A stretch of 64,000 nucleotides of DNA from a virus, in IMG/VR virus record IMGVR_UViG_3300042402_001868, positions 1-64,000 of that record; one strand, written 5' to 3'. The notes beneath the pieces are model-generated. The model did not search any database and was not told where the DNA came from. It saw only the letters and a list, made by a program, of their open reading frames with translations. Positions 51,382 to 59,981 of this stretch are shown here, one piece after another. The translations under genes and the position numbers were made by a program. Each line of letters begins with the position of its first letter. Positions within the stretch are counted from its first letter, which is position 1.

Positions 51382-51687
51382 ATGGATACTGATGACTTGA
51401 TTGCTCATGCACGAGCACGGTTTGATCACGTTGCCGCAAAACGTGTACTTAAAGAAAAATACGAAGCTCGTATGTTGTTTGCCTTGGCCGGAGGTATGTG
51501 GCGAGCAGGACCTGAACTACTGAATACATTGGCTACATGTCCTGACGAATCAGCTGTACTATTAGATCTGTATGAAACTCCAGTAAAGATCAATGTACGA
51601 GAACTTGAACTGGCAGCACAACAACGTTGGCAAGAGCAAATGAACGGCTGGCTTGCGGAACACGAAGAACTTAGAAAACAACGATGA
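51382..51687 (+). CDS. Conserved phage protein, unknown, first gene of the accessory operon
   Basis: 101 residues from ATG 51382 (frame open from 51340, but those codons lie in the terminator). MDTDDLIAHARARFDHVAAK, YEARMLFALAGGMWRAGPEL, LYETPVKINVRELELAAQQR and WQEQMNGW: a mostly helical small protein. I recall near-identical proteins across T4-like cyanophages and pelagiphages, without a function. The next gene starts at the ATGA of its stop codon. Confidence 0.7.
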   Translation: MDTDDLIAHARARFDHVAAKRVLKEKYEARMLFALAGGMWRAGPELLNTLATCPDESAVLLDLYETPVKINVRELELAAQQRWQEQMNGWLAEHEELRKQR

Positions 51688-52514
51688 CCCAGGGTGTGCT
51701 AATATTTGCTTTCAACAACGAGGAAACTGATTACCTTGCAATGGCCGAATGGAGTGCTGATAATATTCGTCGTCATTTAAATCTTCCTGTTAGTGTGGTT
51801 ACCAATAACAAATACACAGGTACTGCATTTGATCGTGTGATACTTGCCGATGCTGAGTCAGGCGGCACACGTTATTTCGAGGACTACAACAGCACGGTAA
51901 CCTGGCACAATGCCGGACGTGTGGATGCATATAATCTAACACCTTATGCCCAAACCATTGTGCTTGATGCAGACTATGTTGTAGCCAGCAACAACTTAAA
52001 ACGCCTGTTAAATGCATCACAAGACTTCTTGTGTCATAGAATAGCATTTGACATGGCTGGACAAACAGACATGCGTGGTCTAAACTCATTTGGCAAATAC
52101 GACATGCCCATGTGGTGGGCCACTGTAATGATGTTCCGTAAGAGCAACACTGCACAGTACATCTTTGATTCTATGCAAATGGTGCGTGACAACTGGCAGC
52201 ACTATAGAGACTTATACAACATTGATCGTGCTACATACCGCAACGACTTTGCACTCAGCATTGCTTTAGGCATTGTGAGCGGGCACACAATGAAAGTGGA
52301 TGAAATACCCTGGGCTTTAGCCAGTGTTATGCCCAACACAAAATTATTAAGGAATCTGGATCTAGATTCGTACACGATAGAATACACTGATAGTGATCAA
52401 AAACTCAAGCACATGGGCTTTGAAGGCCTGGACTTTCATGCCATGGGTAAAAAACATCTAGGAGACATTGTTGAAACCGATCGCCGAACAAGGCTACCTG
52501 ATAGTAGCAATTAA
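51684..52514 (+). CDS. Glycosyltransferase-like protein (GT-A fold, DxD)
   Basis: 276 residues. MTQGVLIFAFNNEETDYLAM with SADNIRRHLNLPVSVVTNN is a typical first strand/helix of a GT-A fold, and IVLDADYVV carries the metal-binding D95-A-D97. WWATVMMFRKS follows, resembling the acceptor side of GT8-type enzymes. Donor and acceptor unknown. It overlaps the preceding gene by 4 nt and the next by 47 nt. Confidence 0.6.
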   Translation: MTQGVLIFAFNNEETDYLAMAEWSADNIRRHLNLPVSVVTNNKYTGTAFDRVILADAESGGTRYFEDYNSTVTWHNAGRVDAYNLTPYAQTIVLDADYVVASNNLKRLLNASQDFLCHRIAFDMAGQTDMRGLNSFGKYDMPMWWATVMMFRKSNTAQYIFDSMQMVRDNWQHYRDLYNIDRATYRNDFALSIALGIVSGHTMKVDEIPWALASVMPNTKLLRNLDLDSYTIEYTDSDQKLKHMGFEGLDFHAMGKKHLGDIVETDRRTRLPDSSN

Positions 52515-53256
52515 CACTCCAGGTACCAACTATGTAGGTTGTGCCGAGACGTTGGCTAAGACCATCAAGTACTGGCATCCAGATGCTGAAATTTGCTTGT
52601 TAACCAATGCCACAGATGCTAGTAATCCGCCATTGTTTGATTATGTGCGTGAGTTTCCTTATCCAGTAGACCTGGACAACCCTTGGGCAAACGACTGGCA
52701 AATATTTAAAGCAACCCCATTTCGTGAAACAATCAAACTAGAAGCAGACATGCTGATTACTAGCCCTATTGATCACTGGTGGACCTTGTTGCGCAATCGT
52801 GATGTGGTTGTTTCAACAGGTTGCAGAGATTGGCGAGACCAGCAGTCAGTAAGCAGATACTACCGCAAGGTGTTTGATGCCAATAACTTACCAGATGTGT
52901 ACAACGCCATCACATACTGGAGACTTAGCGAAACAGCCAAGGAATTCTTTGATACTGTGCGTGTGATATTTGAGAACTGGGCAGACTATCGTAAACTCAT
53001 AAAGTTTCCCGAAGATGTACCTTCGACTGATCTAGTGTATGCTATGGCAGCCAACGTCATTGGCTCAGAACGTTGTACCATGCCGTTCGCTGGCTATCCA
53101 CAGATTGTACACATGAAACGGCACCATGCAGGTAGTCAAACTGAATCATGGTTGGATGAGTTTGTGCTTGAATACCAAAACTATCTAGCTAGAATCAATA
53201 CCATTGCGCAGTGGGGAGCCTTACACTACAGAGTCAAGGAGTGGACACATGACTGA
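52468..53256 (+). CDS. Glycosyltransferase-like protein, second copy type (EAD motif)
   Basis: 262 residues from TTG 52468, with an SD AGGAG at 52460-52464 close by; the next TTG at 52471 is possible too. It overlaps the previous gene by 47 nt. LIVAINTPGTNYVGCAETLA then IKYWHPDAEICLLTNATDA, and ETIKLEADMLITSPIDHWW with E92-A-D94 in the place of the DxD. The layout parallels the previous gene (strand, helix, CLLTN/SVVTN, DxD, WW), so the pair is probably related in fold. Function: sugar transfer, unknown substrate. Confidence 0.55.
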   Translation: MLKPIAEQGYLIVAINTPGTNYVGCAETLAKTIKYWHPDAEICLLTNATDASNPPLFDYVREFPYPVDLDNPWANDWQIFKATPFRETIKLEADMLITSPIDHWWTLLRNRDVVVSTGCRDWRDQQSVSRYYRKVFDANNLPDVYNAITYWRLSETAKEFFDTVRVIFENWADYRKLIKFPEDVPSTDLVYAMAANVIGSERCTMPFAGYPQIVHMKRHHAGSQTESWLDEFVLEYQNYLARINTIAQWGALHYRVKEWTHD

Positions 53257-53590
53257 TGAAGAATTTTGGCAAGTTCTAAGAGACATGCCCGAACCCAAGC
53301 CTGTATTCTATCGACTGTATTACAACGAACAAGGCGAGCCCTTATTCTACAGCATGGAAGATGTTCCAGGTACATACTTGACCATTGATGCAGATGCATT
53401 TACTCGTAGTGCAACCAATGTTGTGGTGCAGGATGGCCAACTGTTTGAAATTGTCAACACCACCACTGTTAAATTATACCCCGGCGATACGGGCACACCA
53501 TGCCACCCCGATGATGTGTGCATAGTAGTACCTGAAACACACGAACACCAAAGATGGAGCAAACAAAGACATGGCCTTAAACCAAATTGA
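53249..53590 (+). CDS. Conserved small phage protein, unknown
   Basis: 113 residues from ATG 53249, which overlaps the preceding stop by 8 nt. PVFYRLYYNEQGEPLFYSME, DVPGTYLTIDADAF, VVVQDGQLFEI and DTGTPCHPDDVCIVV. A beta-rich fold with two conserved Cys in PCHPDDVC. Similar proteins are widespread in marine T4-like phages without a known role. The next gene starts 20 nt before its end. It always appears with glycan-type genes here. Confidence 0.65.
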   Translation: MTDEEFWQVLRDMPEPKPVFYRLYYNEQGEPLFYSMEDVPGTYLTIDADAFTRSATNVVVQDGQLFEIVNTTTVKLYPGDTGTPCHPDDVCIVVPETHEHQRWSKQRHGLKPN

Positions 53591-54503
53591 TGTAGCAGAT
53601 CTAGACTGCATTTACTTGACTTATGATGAACCACAGAAAGAAGAATTCTGGGTAAAGATACGCAACATGGTACCCTGGGCCAAACGTGTGGATGGAGTCA
53701 AGGGATCGGATGCCGCACACAAGGCAGCCGCTGCCGCTAGCGATACAGAACGGTTTATATTGATTGACGGCGACAACATGCCCGATCCAGAGTTTTTCAA
53801 TCAAACCATAACATTTCCCACAGCAGATTATGAACAAGCTGTGTTTCGCTGGAGAGCTCGCAATCATATCAATGGACTCATGTACGGCAATGGCGGTTTG
53901 AGCTCATGGACACGTGAATTTGTCAACAACATGCGCACACACGAAGCCACAGATGGGCGCACAGAAACCGAAGTAGAGTTTTGTTTTGATCCATTGTACT
54001 GGCCCATGTACGACTGCTATTCAACAACATATCCCAACGGTGATGCATTCCACGCCTGGCGTGCCGGCTTTCGTGAAGGTGTGAAGATGTGCCTAAACAA
54101 AGGCGCCAAGCCCACAGTGGAAGACTTCAAAGAACAAGCACACCGAAAGAATCTAGAGAACTTGACCATCTGGCACAACGTGGGCACAGATGTTGAGTAT
54201 GGTGAATGGGCCATTGCCGGAGCACGACAAGGCACCTACATGACCATGCTCACAAACTGGGATCATAAACAAGTACAATGGTTTGATGCGCTAGAAGAAT
54301 TATGGGCCACAGTTAAAGATAGCCAGCCAAGACTGATCAGCAACCAACTTGGTGTTGATCTAGGCACACAGTTAGATCTACCCATGGCCATACTAGAACA
54401 AGAACAAAGTGCATTCTTCAAACGTCACTATCGTAGCAATTGGCACAACCAAGGCGTCATGGTCAGAGAAATTGATGTGATACGCCGTCAAGAAGGTTGG
54501 TAA
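53571..54503 (+). CDS. Glycosyltransferase-like protein (GT-A, DGD motif)
   Basis: 310 residues. CIYLTYDEPQKEEFWVKI, VDGVKGSDAAHKAAAAASDT and RFILIDGDNMPDPEFF with D66-G-D68 match a GT-A type nucleotide-sugar binding core. NHINGLMYGNGGLSSWTREF is conserved in proteins of this type from pelagiphages and cyanophages. The C-terminal half (FREGVKMCLNKGAKPTVEDF) is helical and without a motif. Donor and acceptor unknown. The stop TAA (54501-54503) overlaps the ATG of the first radical SAM gene by one base. Confidence 0.6.
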   Translation: MALNQIDVADLDCIYLTYDEPQKEEFWVKIRNMVPWAKRVDGVKGSDAAHKAAAAASDTERFILIDGDNMPDPEFFNQTITFPTADYEQAVFRWRARNHINGLMYGNGGLSSWTREFVNNMRTHEATDGRTETEVEFCFDPLYWPMYDCYSTTYPNGDAFHAWRAGFREGVKMCLNKGAKPTVEDFKEQAHRKNLENLTIWHNVGTDVEYGEWAIAGARQGTYMTMLTNWDHKQVQWFDALEELWATVKDSQPRLISNQLGVDLGTQLDLPMAILEQEQSAFFKRHYRSNWHNQGVMVREIDVIRRQEGW

Positions 54504-55888
54504 TGAGCAAAGGTGATCAGAGCCGATTCATGACATCGGCAGAGCAAATGAAACAGGATCTTGGTCCTGCACTATGCTTGGCAAAATGGAAACAGGTTAG
54601 TTTTCACTTGCCCACAGGACTGAACAATAGCTGTTATCACCCGCCCTTGCATCAGATCAACGCAGATGATCTTGCTCGCACAGGTGGCCTACACAACACT
54701 GCACATAAAAAACAACAGCGTGTGATGATGTTGCAAGGTGAAAAGCCCGCAGAGTGTCAGTACTGCTGGAACATGGAAAGCCTGGACAAGCTGAGTGATC
54801 GTCATTATAGATCAGGAGAACCCTGGGCAGCCGTGGACCTTGAACGCATAAAGAACTACTCGGGACAGGAAGATGATGTTGTGCCTAGTTATGTAGAAGT
54901 CAATTTCAATCATGCCTGTAATCTAAAGTGTAGCTATTGTAGTCCACAGTTTAGTTCAAGTTGGGGCGATGAAATAGAACGGCAGGGTGCTTATCCTACA
55001 TCAAAGCCGCACAATGCTCCTGAACACTTTGTGGGCAATCGTAAGCCTATTCCTGCTCGCGAAGCCAATCCTTATGTGGATGCATTTTGGGAATGGTGGC
55101 CCACGCTGTATCCACAACTAGAACACTTCCGTATGACTGGCGGCGAACCTTTAATGGACCGGAACACCTACAGAGTATTTGACTATGTGTTAGAGAATGA
55201 CAATCCCAAACTACATTTAAATGTAACATCAAACTTTTCAGTAGAAGACGCATTGTTTGAAAAGTACATGGATTATGCAAAAAAACTATGCACACCACGT
55301 ATTGAACACTTCATGCAGTATGTTAGTTTGGATTCAGGTATTGCCGCTCAGGCAGAGTACATACGCCACGGATTGGACTATGCACGTATGGCTCGTAATG
55401 TTGAAAGATTTCTTCATGAGATACCGCATCGTAACAGTCTGACATTTATCATCACCATGAACAATCTTGGTGTCACTGGATTACCGGCATTTCTAGAGTG
55501 GATATTAGAACTACGTAAAAAATATTCAACAACATATCAGCGTGTGTGGTTTGACACTCCTGTGCTTAGAGAACCTGCTTGGCAAAGCCTACAACTCTTG
55601 CCCGAAAGCTATGCTATACAACTGGAACGAGCAAGAGACTTCATGCTGGCCAACATGGTTACAGAAGAAAATTCATTGCATGGATTTAAAGACTACGAAG
55701 TACAACGACTAGAGCGTGACATTGCTTGGATGCGTGAAGGACAGAGTCAAAACTTGTCAGCGGCCAAAGCTGACTTTTATAGATTTTTCAACGAGCACGA
55801 CCGTCGTAGAGATACTAACTTCCTGAAAACGTTTCCTGAAATGCGCTCCTGGTGGGCAGAATGTGAGTACCATGCTAGGAACACATAA
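54503..55888 (+). CDS. Radical SAM protein with N-terminal Cys module, type A (1 of 6)
   Basis: 461 residues from ATG 54503, six bases after AGAAGG (SD). N-terminal module: C25 in LCLAKW, C44 in NNSCYHPPLH, C85 and C88 in ECQYCW; then the radical SAM cluster C139/C143/C146 in CNLKCSYC. MTGGEPLM is the SAM-binding GGEP strand. Known: CxxxCxxC binds a [4Fe-4S] cluster that cleaves SAM to a 5'-deoxyadenosyl radical. The N-terminal cysteines probably bind a second cluster, as in twitch/SPASM proteins but in reversed order. Substrate unknown. The C-terminal part (from about 300) is helical and conserved with the next radical SAM gene. Confidence 0.85.
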   Translation: MSKGDQSRFMTSAEQMKQDLGPALCLAKWKQVSFHLPTGLNNSCYHPPLHQINADDLARTGGLHNTAHKKQQRVMMLQGEKPAECQYCWNMESLDKLSDRHYRSGEPWAAVDLERIKNYSGQEDDVVPSYVEVNFNHACNLKCSYCSPQFSSSWGDEIERQGAYPTSKPHNAPEHFVGNRKPIPAREANPYVDAFWEWWPTLYPQLEHFRMTGGEPLMDRNTYRVFDYVLENDNPKLHLNVTSNFSVEDALFEKYMDYAKKLCTPRIEHFMQYVSLDSGIAAQAEYIRHGLDYARMARNVERFLHEIPHRNSLTFIITMNNLGVTGLPAFLEWILELRKKYSTTYQRVWFDTPVLREPAWQSLQLLPESYAIQLERARDFMLANMVTEENSLHGFKDYEVQRLERDIAWMREGQSQNLSAAKADFYRFFNEHDRRRDTNFLKTFPEMRSWWAECEYHARNT

Positions 55889-56996
55889 GATTGTTGTCGA
55901 CGAATGGTCCGAAGTGTGGGACCTGCTCAAACCCTATGCAGATGAATCGTTTTGGCAACTACCTGATTTAAATCCTGAAAACATTTACATTGTTGGCCGT
56001 TTGCTGTTAAAAGACAACTGGACAACAATAACCACCTGGGCCACAGAACATCCAGGACGAATTGTGTTTTGCAATCCAGCAGAAGGCAGCGAAACAGTGT
56101 TGCTACAGCTACGTCGGTTGCGAATTGCAGATCATGTGCGTGATGGTCGCATATTGTTAATGACATCTGGTGACCTAGAACCTGGATGGAATCATTTCAG
56201 TACAGATTGTTACTTTTCAAACATTGTTGAATACCAGGAAAACAGGTCAGCACAGATACAAGCATTGTGGGAGTACTCTGATCAACGACCCTACGAGTTT
56301 TTGTTTTTAAATGGCCGCTTACGACCGCACCGTAAATGCTTAATTGACGGTCTTCGTGAGCGCAAACTGCTGGATCATGCATTGTGGTCCAATCTAGGCA
56401 GCCAAGTAGAAATGGAATTTACATCCAAGCTCGAGCCTGACAAACAAGAGTCCATAAGACTATTGCCTCCTGATTATGAAATAGAACGTGCTGTGACACA
56501 ATTAAATACTGTGAGCACATCGGGTTTTGTCAAGCATGAGCTGTTTGGTAACACCTGGGGAGATGCCATAGTCAATCATCGTTGCTATACAGACACCTGG
56601 TTCAGTTTAGTGTCTGAAACCATATTTGATTATCCATATTCATTTAGAACAGAAAAGATCTACAAGCCCATTTTAATGGCACACCCGTTTGTGGTTGCTG
56701 CCAATTGTGGCTACTTACGAGATCTACAAAACGCAGGCTTCCAAACATTTGACAGTATCATAGATGAATCGTACGACCAAATTGATTGCCCACATGCCAG
56801 GATCAAGCGTATAATAGAAACAGTGCGTTATCTTGTGAAGGGCGGCCCCGAACATTTCTGGGAGGCCAGCCGCGCCATCTGTAAATACAATCAGCAACAT
56901 CTTGTGGAGTACAATCTCGAACAACGTGCTCGACTTCCATTACTATTAGAGCAATTTTTAAATGAACGATCTAGAATTTCGTCAACAACAACTTGA
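55872..56996 (+). CDS. Glycosyltransferase-like protein (GT10-like motif family)
   Basis: 374 residues from ATG 55872 (a GTG at 55863 would add three). The motif DTWFSLVSETIFDYPYSFRT EKIYKPILMAHPFVV..GFQTFDSIIDESYD near 240-300 matches the two paralogues at 13530 and 61182. N-terminal half: NIYIVGRLLL, PGRIVFCNPAEG and RPYEFLFLNGRLRPHRKCLI, with NGRLRPHR resembling the beginning of the second domain of GT-B enzymes. It overlaps the radical SAM genes on both sides. Probably transfers a sugar, or acts on the same glycan as them. Confidence 0.5.
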   Translation: MLGTHKIVVDEWSEVWDLLKPYADESFWQLPDLNPENIYIVGRLLLKDNWTTITTWATEHPGRIVFCNPAEGSETVLLQLRRLRIADHVRDGRILLMTSGDLEPGWNHFSTDCYFSNIVEYQENRSAQIQALWEYSDQRPYEFLFLNGRLRPHRKCLIDGLRERKLLDHALWSNLGSQVEMEFTSKLEPDKQESIRLLPPDYEIERAVTQLNTVSTSGFVKHELFGNTWGDAIVNHRCYTDTWFSLVSETIFDYPYSFRTEKIYKPILMAHPFVVAANCGYLRDLQNAGFQTFDSIIDESYDQIDCPHARIKRIIETVRYLVKGGPEHFWEASRAICKYNQQHLVEYNLEQRARLPLLLEQFLNERSRISSTTT

Positions 56997-58296
56997 CACC
57001 AAGTCAGCTAGCTTTTGTGCCGCTAAATGGTACAATGCTACCATATGGCTGGGCTCAGGGCAGACCACAAGCTGCCACCATCCTCCAGCACATCACGTTA
57101 CTGAAAAAGAAGTAATTATTAATCCTGCTGCCTTGCACAACACACGACAAAAACGTGATGACCGTGCAAAAATGCTAGCAGGCGAACGTCCAGCAGGCTG
57201 TGAATACTGCTGGAAGATTGAAGACATGGGCCGCGACGCCATCAGTGACCGTGTGTATAAATCACGAATATATCCTATAGAATCATTAAATGAAGCATTT
57301 AACACACCTGTACATGAAGATGTCAACCTACGCACCTTGGAAATTGCTTTTGATCGCACTTGTCAGCTTGCTTGCAGTTATTGTAATCCTGCATTTTCAA
57401 GCACCTGGGTCAATGACATCAAGCGAAATGGACCTTATGTCAAGCTGGAGTCAGATGGTCGTAACCACTTTACTCATGAGCATAATAGTGCTCAACTTTA
57501 TAAATTCGGTGAGGATAATCCTTATGTCAACGCCTTCTTTGAATGGTGGGAAACAGACCTCCATCGAACCTTACAAGAACTAAGAATCACAGGCGGAGAG
57601 CCACTAATGTCAGGCTACACCTGGAAGCTGATTGACTGGTTCAAATTGAATCAAGGCAAGTCCAATACAAAACTGGCTATTAACTCAAATCTCAGTTTTG
57701 AAACTGAAAAACTCCAGGAGTTTATTGATGCCATCAGCTCACTTCCACATGTGGAACTGTACACCAGCATGGAAGCCACAGGTGCATCAGCAGAGTACAT
57801 ACGTGATGGCCTGGACTATGCACAATGGCTGTCAAATGTAAATTTGTTGTTGCAGAGTAACACAGTAAAAGCACTACACGTGATGTGTACAATCAATGCT
57901 CTGTGCTTGACCACACTGCCTGCACTGCTGGATCAACTGCTGGAACTAAAACGCACATACGGCCGCGAGCGGGTGAACTTTACGTTAAATATATTGCGAT
58001 TTCCTAGCTTTCAATCAGCCTTGGTTTTACCTGACGACCTACGCAATCAATTCCGCAATGATCTGGCTACGTGGCTTGCAACCAATATCACCAATCCTTT
58101 ACTGCAAGAACACGAAGTAAATCACACGCAGAGATTAATAGACTATTTGGATGTGGTCAAAACTCCACACTCAGACACATTTGAAATGCCCAAGTTACAC
58201 AATGACTTCAGTGAATTTTACACACAGTACGATGTACGTAGAAACAAAAACTTTGAACTGACATTTCCCAAATTAAAGAAACTCTTAAACAAATGA
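56962..58296 (+). CDS. Radical SAM protein with N-terminal Cys module, type A (2 of 6)
   Basis: 444 residues. N-terminal module: C19 in FCAAKW, C38 in TSCHHPPAHH, C80 and C83 in CEYCWK; radical SAM cluster C134/C138/C141 in CQLACSYC; ITGGEPLM at the SAM site. The layout is that of the protein at 54503, so the two are paralogues. It is the only member whose first cluster Cys is followed by Gln-Leu-Ala. It overlaps the GT-like gene before (35 nt) and the next gene (4 nt). Substrate unknown. C-terminal region (TLPALLDQLLELKR) helical, as in its paralogue. Confidence 0.85.
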   Translation: MNDLEFRQQQLDTKSASFCAAKWYNATIWLGSGQTTSCHHPPAHHVTEKEVIINPAALHNTRQKRDDRAKMLAGERPAGCEYCWKIEDMGRDAISDRVYKSRIYPIESLNEAFNTPVHEDVNLRTLEIAFDRTCQLACSYCNPAFSSTWVNDIKRNGPYVKLESDGRNHFTHEHNSAQLYKFGEDNPYVNAFFEWWETDLHRTLQELRITGGEPLMSGYTWKLIDWFKLNQGKSNTKLAINSNLSFETEKLQEFIDAISSLPHVELYTSMEATGASAEYIRDGLDYAQWLSNVNLLLQSNTVKALHVMCTINALCLTTLPALLDQLLELKRTYGRERVNFTLNILRFPSFQSALVLPDDLRNQFRNDLATWLATNITNPLLQEHEVNHTQRLIDYLDVVKTPHSDTFEMPKLHNDFSEFYTQYDVRRNKNFELTFPKLKKLLNK

Positions 58297-59981
58297 CACT
58301 AGATGAACTAAAAAAACAATACGATGTTGTTGGCGTAATTGATTTATCAGCTTGGACTAACAACTACGAGAACAGTACTCAGTGGCTGCGCAAACAATGC
58401 GAAGCTGTGTACCAAGCGGCCTACGCAGAAAATCAACGCATTGTATTTGTACATTCACATGATTACTATATAAAGAACGCCCACTCGGCAGGAATCATTT
58501 TAAAGAACATACAAGTGGCATTAAATGAAACTGATATTTCAAATTACTTTGCTGTGGTTCTTAGTACAAATCCCAATATTGAACAAGAAGTAGCCTATAT
58601 CAATTCACAGAGCTCTGATCCTGTGCCTGTAAAATTTGAATACATGTTGGGAAAATTTTCTACAACAGAGTTGCCCCAGCATCCTTACAGTAGAAAAGAA
58701 CAGTATCAATATGGATCAGCTAACCCTATTAAAATCAGCTTGAACGAAGTCAGTAATCAAGACAAGTTTTTACTCAGCGAAAGCAAAAACTTCTGTATAT
58801 ACCCTTGGATTCACATGCACGCCTGGCCCACAGGCGAGGCATATCCTTGCTGCCATGCCACCCATTCACCTGTTTATGGCAACACACGCAAAGAAACTCT
58901 GTTAGATGTATGGAATGGCACACGCATGCGACAACTCAGACAAGACATGTTAAACAACACTGCCAATGAAACTTGCCGTAAGTGTCACGAGCAAGAAGAT
59001 TCAGGATTCTTTTCAGGGCGACAAAGTGCCAACAAGCATCACGGGCACCATATTGATCGTGTGCATAGAACCCAGCCCAATGGCACATTTGATGAGTTTG
59101 AAATGACTTACTGGGACATTCGTTTCAGTAATCTTTGCAATTTAAGTTGCCGCAGTTGTGGACATATTTTTAGCTCAAGCTGGTATCAAGACCAAGCCAA
59201 ATTAGCCGGCGGCGATTGGAAGCAAAAAAATCCTGTGCTTAATTATGCTGGACGTACTGAAACTGACATGTGGGAACAGTTGATTCCTCACCTGGACTAC
59301 GTAGAACAGATTTACTTTGCTGGCGGTGAGCCGTTATTAATGGAAGAACACTATCGCATCTTAGACGAGTTAGTAAAACGCAAAAGATTTGATGTACGAT
59401 TGATATATAACACAAACTTCACACATACTGATTTAAAAGGTAATAGTGTATTTGAATATTGGAAACAATTTGATAGTGTGGCAGTGGGCGCAAGTTTAGA
59501 TGCAAGTGGCGCACGTGGTGAATACATACGCAAAGGCACAGACTGGGCAGTGGTAGAACAAAACCGCAGAGACATGCTGGCAATTTGTCCAGGGGTAGAC
59601 TTTTATATTTCTCCCACACTCAGCATTATGAATGCTCTACACCTACCGGACTTTCACAGAGATTGGGTGGAAAAAGGACTGTTAAAACCACAGGATCTAA
59701 ATGTAAATATATTGCAGGATCCTGTGCAATATAGACTGGACATTGCCCCATTGGCCTACAAGCAACAGGTCAAACAAAAGTTTGAAGAACACCTGGAGTG
59801 GTTGCGGGTGCAAGATCCCTTGCACAGAGCCACAGTGGGCTTTGAGTCAGCAATCAACTACATGATGAGCACCGACAACACACACCTGATTCCTAAATTT
59901 TGGAGCACAACTGATCGATTAGATGAAATTAGACGAGAAAACATCTTGGACGTGATTCCAGAATTAACGGCATTAAAATGA
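58293..59981 (+). CDS. Radical SAM protein with extra N-terminal domain, type B (3 of 6)
   Basis: 562 residues, the longest of the set. Residues 1-160 form an extra domain (YDVVGVIDLSAWTNNYENST, RIVFVHSHDYYI, YFAVVLSTNP) with alternating strands and helices, of no family I recognise. Then the N-terminal Cys module: C168 in FCIYPW, C186/C187 in EAYPCC, C228/C231 in CRKC. The radical SAM cluster is C282/C286/C289 in CNLSCRSC, followed by FAGGEPLL. WNGTRMRQLRQDML is typical of the twitch domain before radical SAM cores. The extra domain may bring a substrate or a partner. Coupled to its neighbours by 4 nt overlaps. Confidence 0.85.
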   Translation: MTLDELKKQYDVVGVIDLSAWTNNYENSTQWLRKQCEAVYQAAYAENQRIVFVHSHDYYIKNAHSAGIILKNIQVALNETDISNYFAVVLSTNPNIEQEVAYINSQSSDPVPVKFEYMLGKFSTTELPQHPYSRKEQYQYGSANPIKISLNEVSNQDKFLLSESKNFCIYPWIHMHAWPTGEAYPCCHATHSPVYGNTRKETLLDVWNGTRMRQLRQDMLNNTANETCRKCHEQEDSGFFSGRQSANKHHGHHIDRVHRTQPNGTFDEFEMTYWDIRFSNLCNLSCRSCGHIFSSSWYQDQAKLAGGDWKQKNPVLNYAGRTETDMWEQLIPHLDYVEQIYFAGGEPLLMEEHYRILDELVKRKRFDVRLIYNTNFTHTDLKGNSVFEYWKQFDSVAVGASLDASGARGEYIRKGTDWAVVEQNRRDMLAICPGVDFYISPTLSIMNALHLPDFHRDWVEKGLLKPQDLNVNILQDPVQYRLDIAPLAYKQQVKQKFEEHLEWLRVQDPLHRATVGFESAINYMMSTDNTHLIPKFWSTTDRLDEIRRENILDVIPELTALK

